Assembly: GCA_002245135.1 (NCBI GenBank) | Contig: NGBS01000596.1 | Location: 98,934 to 162,933 of the forward strand | Direction of reading: 5' to 3' | Origin: Proteromonas lacertae | Taxonomy: Eukaryota > Sar > Bigyra > Opalinata > Proteromonadidae | DNA: 64,000 nucleotides | Part shown: positions 59,556 to 64,000 of the stretch, in pieces | How the letters are laid out: each line of letters starts with the position of its first letter | Position numbering within the stretch: position 1 is the stretch's first letter | Notes under the pieces: model-generated | The model's database searches: none | What the model was told of the DNA's origin: nothing | The model's input: the letters and a program-made list of their open reading frames with translations, nothing else | Made by a program: the position numbers and the translations under genes

Positions 59556-61016
59556 TAGACGCGTGTTCAAAATTTGAACTCGCCTAATCTAGTTAGAGTT
59601 TGACTCTAATATTTTATATTACTTGACTATAATTGCTTAATTAAGAGATTCTGAGAAGATGGTAGAGATAGCACAACTATTTTTTGGTCTAATTTCACGA
59701 TCTTTTAATGATTTGAGCATTTTTGATCCCAACCTATTGTACATAATAACTGTACACAGGATCTCCAGTTTTTTTATTAAATATCTTACTATTAGATGAG
59801 AATGCTCAAAATATAATGTGTGATAACACAAGCTCGGCTTGAATATTTTTTAATATTTTATAAAATTTGAGCACCTGCCTCCTATAGGAAGCTAGGGCTT
59901 ATTTTTGTTAATTAATTAATAAATACTATTATTTTTTAAACTGTTTGACTTATTTACTATCTGAATAACTATCTTAAGCTCTATTTCAATCGTTTATCCC
60001 ATAAAAACAATTTAACTAAGTCATTAAGACATATTTATTTATAACTAACTGATAATTGAACCTTTTTCTTAAAAAACAAATCATTCAACTAAATTTTGGC
60101 AATCTTGTATCTATTCGAGGAAGTCAACATATTTTACATTTCCATAGCTTCTATTATTGTTAAATTATCACCTTCTTGAACATAATTTACTTACATTTAT
60201 TAAACTACTAGCCATTGGATAAGTTAAGAATTTAGAATCATCTACTTCTCGTTTTATAATCATGAATTTTGATAATTTGCTTTCTAAAGCATTTCTTATA
60301 CCTACAACGAAGTTATCTCTATTGAATTGTAATTGATATACTTCTACTAATCTTTTCATATATTATAAAGCTACTTCTTTTATATTCAATTTACCTCTCA
60401 TGATTTAGCTTTGAATATCTAGCTTTTACAACCATTCTTTAAAATTTCTCAGGTGTAAGAAGACCTTTATCATTTGTAATTGTGATCTTATTAGCTTTAC
60501 CAATACTCTCTTTTACAACACTTACATTCAAAGTATTATTAGTTATTATATATTGTCATAGATTCTTCACCTTCAAACACTTGAATTAACACATCGAGTT
60601 GTTAATCACTGTATGTACTAAATACTTGAGTATTATTAACTGAAATTTTGATATTAATTGTAATTAATTAACTTCTATTAATCCTTTCATATATTCAAAA
60701 GCTAATTCTTTAACTTTGTATAACTTTTACTTTGTTAAATCATCTCTTCTAAAAAACCTTTTTAAATCACTATAATTTCTTTTCTGTTCAATAAACAAGT
60801 CTCAATTATTACTTTAACAAGCACACATTCCTATATTATAGTGAAATTCCCATTGCCCAAATATCACTCAATGGACTTATACTACCTGTTTTAATTGATT
60901 TGTTTAATATTTTTATTGCATATTGATTCTTTGATGGATCTTCACATAATTCAACTAATTTCTTTATTATTTTATATTGATTGATATGTCCATTACCACT
61001 TTGATCTACTTGTAAC
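59556..61016 (-). repeat. Inverted-repeat element, left arm
   Basis: Starts TAGACGCGTGTTC and is the reverse complement of 62544-64000 over about 1.46 kb with only a few differences (for example GGGAAT here against GGAAT in the other arm near 60850). It contains HSP70 and kinase fragments plus two short frames without assigned family. The inner boundary (ACAAGTAGATC) falls inside the kinase fragment, which continues beyond the repeat only on this side. Confidence 0.9.
60405..60660 (-). pseudogene. HSP70 substrate-binding-domain fragment (left arm)
   Basis: Reads TQVFSTYSD-QLDVLIQVFEG and EESMT, then jumps to LNVSVVKESIGKANKITITN and DKGLLTPEKF-RMVVKA, with stop codons and an internal deletion of the segment normally between MTKDNN and LNVS. 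These strings are unmistakable HSP70. It is a captured, decayed piece. Confidence 0.85.
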
Positions 61017-61404
61017 TTTAATAAATTAGTTTGCTCCATAGGCTTATCGATTGTTACATGACGTTTTAATTTTGCATGAATATTTTCACTTATATCACAA
61101 GTATTGTACTATACTTTTTGACATTTTTTCGAGCTTCTCTTTCATGAGAGGTTGTGGAATTTCGAGGTGATTCGTTTGTAAGCCAATCATAAACTTCAGG
61201 GTTATCACACTCTTCAGAACAATAAGACATACCAACTGATCCTATTAATTGATGTGTATGCCTACCACCTACAACAGATTGACCAATTGGTCTAACTGAA
61301 GGTTTTATTATATTATTAGATGACAATGGTTGGTTTCGAGATGAATTCTGTTGACTTCCACCATTTTGGTTTTTAAAAGCTTTTTCATGTATATTTAACT
61401 TCAC
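60836..61404 (-). pseudogene. CaMKK-like Ser/Thr kinase fragment
   Basis: N-terminal segment MSYCSEECDNPEVYDWLTNE (61090-61404), a frame shift near 61085, then LKRHVTIDKPMEQTNLLKLQ, INQYKIIKKLVELCEDPSKN, QYAIKILNKSIKTG and SPLSDIWAMGISL. The glycine loop is partly deleted, and most of the kinase core between the VAIK-like AIK and the D-(V/I)-W-A-M-G helix is missing. DIWAMGI is characteristic of CaMKK-type kinases. A second copy of the part beyond 61016 lies at 62544-62722. Confidence 0.65.
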
Positions 61405-61479
61405 TGTTTTTATTTCTACCTCAGATTCAAAATATTTGGAACTACTACAGGGCTAGAACCCGTACATCCCGTTATTTTC

Positions 61480-62185
61480 TTTCCAGAATTTTAAATTCAA
61501 GAAATATTAATAAACAAAGTGGTAAAAAGTTTGAAGGCTTGTTATCTTTATGAAAGATTTTTAATGGTGAATCGTCTGCTTTAGAACCTTTACAAGCTCA
61601 AACAAAGTTTCAAGAGGTTTTAAGAGATTATAGTGAAAACAATATTTATATCTACAGGTATATATAAATATATTGATTATTCTTATCACTAGAAAATCAT
61701 TATTGGAAAATTTCAACAGAGGTGCTTATTTTGTAGAAATTAATTTAGCTCATCTAGGAATATTCAACAATGTTTTACTTGATGTATTACAAAGAGAGAC
61801 AAATTGTTATTTACCACAAGTACATTAAACAATTATTATTACTTATCAATAGTTTGAAATTGCAGCTCAAAGAGTAGTAGAAAATGAGTTAAATGCAGAA
61901 AATTCTCCCTCAATCAATGTCTTATTGAAATTTTCACAAAACTCAATATCAATCCGATCATTAAATGTATAAATGAAATGATTTTTAATGTACATATATA
62001 TAATAGGCAAATCATGTGAACAAGCTAGTCAGTATATCAGGACTTATAATCAGTGCATCTCTTTAAAGACCAAAAGCCATCAAAGTCGCAATTCGTTGTT
62101 CAAATTGTAAGTATTTAAAGTATATCCCAGTTCCTTCTGCATTTGGAAATGTTCAATTACCTATGAATTATGTTGGTTAGTTTAA
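61480..62185 (+). pseudogene. MCM5: MCM5 5'-gene fragment with introns
   Basis: Reads EPLQAQTKFQEVLRDYSENN, RKSLLENFNRGAYFVEINLA, FEIAAQRVVENELNAENSPS, VLLKFSQNSISIRSL, NHVNKLVSISGLIISASL, RPKAIKVAIRCSNCKYL, matching the N-terminal part of the replicative helicase subunit MCM5. Three GTA...TAG introns (~61657-61694, 61820-61852, 61970-62008) are preserved, so capture was at DNA level and not through cDNA. An in-frame TAA after SASL and loss of the helicase domain make it non-functional. Confidence 0.8.
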
Positions 62186-62543
62186 ACATTCCCAACAAAG
62201 CATTCATCAAAAGAAGAATAATCGTGAATATTTAAATTCGCTTATTTATATGCTCAGTTATTGATAGATGATGCTAGTTTTTTCTATTGACCTATTGATG
62301 TTCCTGGTTCAGTTACAATTTATCTACAATAACTAGTTCAAGATTAACAATTGGTAGAACCAACGTTTAGATAAATTTACTAGTGACGATTATTATTGGA
62401 ATGAGCTTAAAACGATTGAGTTTGAATTAATTTAATAAAGAGATAATGAAAGAAAATGAAATATCTAATCTTTTAAATAGAATTATGATTTAAATCCTTA
62501 AAAACAAATAAAAAATCAATGAATATAATAATAAATTGAAAGC

Positions 62544-62722
62544 TACAAGTAGATCAAAGTGGTAATGGACATATCAATCAATATAAAATAATAAAGAAAT
62601 TAGTTGAATTATGTGAAGATCCATCAAAGAATCAATATGCAATAAAAATATTAAACAAATCAATTAAAACAGGTAGTATAAGTCCATTGAGTGATATTTG
62701 GGCAATGGAATTTCACTATAAT
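62544..62722 (+). pseudogene. Kinase fragment, right-arm copy
   Basis: Repeats VDQSGNGHINQYKIIKKLVE through SPLSDIWAME from the left arm, with a one-base deletion in the final codons. It lacks the N-terminal part, which shows the repeat boundary. Confidence 0.7.
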
Positions 62723-62904
62723 ATAGGAATGTGTGCTTGTTAAAGTAATAATTGAGACTTGTTTATTGAACAGAAAAGAAATTATAGTGATTTAAAAAGG
62801 TTTTTAGAAGAGATGATTTAACAAAGTAAAAGTTATACAAAGTTAAAGAATTAGCTTTTGAATATATGAAAGGATTAATAGAAGTTAATTAATTACAATT
62901 AATA

Positions 62905-63155
62905 TCAAAATTTCAGTTAATAATACTCAAGTATTTAGTACATACAGTGATTAACAACTCGATGTGTTAATTCAAGTGTTTGAAGGTGAAGAATCTATGA
63001 CAATATATAATAACTAATAATACTTTGAATGTAAGTGTTGTAAAAGAGAGTATTGGTAAAGCTAATAAGATCACAATTACAAATGATAAAGGTCTTCTTA
63101 CACCTGAGAAATTTTAAAGAATGGTTGTAAAAGCTAGATATTCAAAGCTAAATCA
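62905..63155 (+). pseudogene. HSP70 substrate-binding-domain fragment (right arm)
   Basis: Mirror copy of the fragment at 60405-60660 with the same deletion and stop codons, so the damage predates the inverted duplication. Confidence 0.85.
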
Positions 63156-64000
63156 TGAGAGGTAAATTGAATATAAAAGAAGTAGCTTTATAATATATGA
63201 AAAGATTAGTAGAAGTATATCAATTACAATTCAATAGAGATAACTTCGTTGTAGGTATAAGAAATGCTTTAGAAAGCAAATTATCAAAATTCATGATTAT
63301 AAAACGAGAAGTAGATGATTCTAAATTCTTAACTTATCCAATGGCTAGTAGTTTAATAAATGTAAGTAAATTATGTTCAAGAAGGTGATAATTTAACAAT
63401 AATAGAAGCTATGGAAATGTAAAATATGTTGACTTCCTCGAATAGATACAAGATTGCCAAAATTTAGTTGAATGATTTGTTTTTTAAGAAAAAGGTTCAA
63501 TTATCAGTTAGTTATAAATAAATATGTCTTAATGACTTAGTTAAATTGTTTTTATGGGATAAACGATTGAAATAGAGCTTAAGATAGTTATTCAGATAGT
63601 AAATAAGTCAAACAGTTTAAAAAATAATAGTATTTATTAATTAATTAACAAAAATAAGCCCTAGCTTCCTATAGGAGGCAGGTGCTCAAATTTTATAAAA
63701 TATTAAAAAATATTCAAGCCGAGCTTGTGTTATCACACATTATATTTTGAGCATTCTCATCTAATAGTAAGATATTTAATAAAAAAACTGGAGATCCTGT
63801 GTACAGTTATTATGTACAATAGGTTGGGATCAAAAATGCTCAAATCATTAAAAGATCGTGAAATTAGACCAAAAAATAGTTGTGCTATCTCTACCATCTT
63901 CTCAGAATCTCTTAATTAAGCAATTATAGTCAAGTAATATAAAATATTAGAGTCAAACTCTAACTAGATTAGGCGAGTTCAAATTTTGAACACGCGTCTA

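Larger units (their letters stand above)
57615..64000. mobile_element. Composite mobile region: MULE plus inverted-repeat element
   Basis: From left to right: a terminal repeat (57621-57960), a Mutator-like transposase gene with frame damage (58246-59555), a 1.46-kb inverted repeat (arms 59556-61016 and 62544-64000) and an inner spacer (61017-62543) with host gene fragments. No intact host gene lies here. The right end coincides with the window edge, so the true end is unseen. Confidence 0.75.
62544..64000 (+). repeat. Inverted-repeat element, right arm (reaches window edge)
   Basis: Reverse-complement copy of 59556-61016. It ends ...TTTTGAACACGCGTCTA exactly at the last base of the window. 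Arm-to-arm identity is near total by eye. Because the kinase reading continues upstream only in the left arm, this arm looks like the secondary copy. Confidence 0.9.

Noticed and set aside
59637-60359. Short open frames in the inverted-repeat arms (mirrored at 63197-63919).
   Set aside because: No family recognised, mirrored in both arms and flanked by broken gene fragments; not treated as genes.
61440-61475. tRNA-like T-arm (minus strand ACGGG-TTCTAGC-CCTGT).
   Set aside because: No matching acceptor 5' strand, D-arm or anticodon arm is found upstream. At most a tRNA fragment.
1-64000. Bacterial, organellar or viral origin of the window.
   Set aside because: Spliceosomal introns, dynein, cullin, tetraspanin and a targeted nuclear SDHC show nuclear eukaryotic DNA. 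No viral genes or CRISPR array were seen.

Overview
The window is nuclear DNA of an AT-rich, free-living, flagellated protist. It carries an axonemal dynein heavy chain, a centrin and an Sfi1-like gene, so the cell builds centrioles and motile cilia. It carries mitochondrial succinate dehydrogenase subunit C, so it has respiratory mitochondria. Almost every gene is cut by miniature introns, mostly 25-50 nt, that begin GTA and end TAG. The standard code fits: TAA is the usual stop, TAG is less common and TGA is rare. Asn-rich runs, leucine-rich repeat genes and tetraspanins would suit an amoeboflagellate (Amoebozoa or Heterolobosea), but the sequence alone does not fix the lineage.

Layout. 1-12030 (-): single-headed inner-arm dynein heavy chain, missing only its last few dozen residues. 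12482-15650 (-): DUSP/Tudor-type ubiquitin protease. 15715-18233 (+): SOF1/DCAF13 and ribosomal protein S3. 18504-21860 and 30806-34188 (-): two paralogous pseudokinase-LRR genes. Between them lie a RanBP2-zinc-finger/Tudor gene (+), an Old Yellow Enzyme-type oxidoreductase flanked by two DUF1349 paralogues (-), a CCDC174 homologue (+) and a cullin (+). 34411-41988: a small membrane/coiled-coil protein, centrin, a two-domain kinase-aldolase pseudoenzyme, a tepsin homologue, an ELMO-domain protein and an EF-hand protein. 42091-52993: an Sfi1-like/WW/zinc-binding protein, a beta-solenoid membrane protein, a tandem tetraspanin, RNPS1 and an unknown helical-repeat protein. 53101-57614: SDHC, an MFS transporter, an AI-2E-family membrane protein and a small unknown ORF. 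57621-64000: mobile DNA, made of a decayed MULE transposase followed by a roughly 1.46-kb nearly identical inverted repeat that has captured pieces of HSP70, a CaMKK-like kinase and MCM5.

Most unusual points. (1) Nine or ten places in six genes need exactly one surplus nucleotide to be skipped (+1) to keep conserved protein sequence. Five are in the dynein; the others are in centrin, a cullin, tepsin, the oxidoreductase and probably the beta-solenoid protein. No clear -1 case is seen in a host gene. This is either widespread +1 frameshifting or a systematic one-base insertion in the assembly. (2) Two AT-AC introns with the same 10-nt 5' splice site and U12-like branch points interrupt the ubiquitin protease and tepsin, which implies a minor spliceosome. 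(3) A sugar kinase-KDPG aldolase fusion has lost the catalytic residues of both domains. (4) The inverted-repeat element shows DNA-level gene capture, since the MCM5 piece still has its introns.

Many neighbours are divergent with very short shared promoters (about 64 and 102 bp). No rRNA, complete tRNA or CRISPR array was found.
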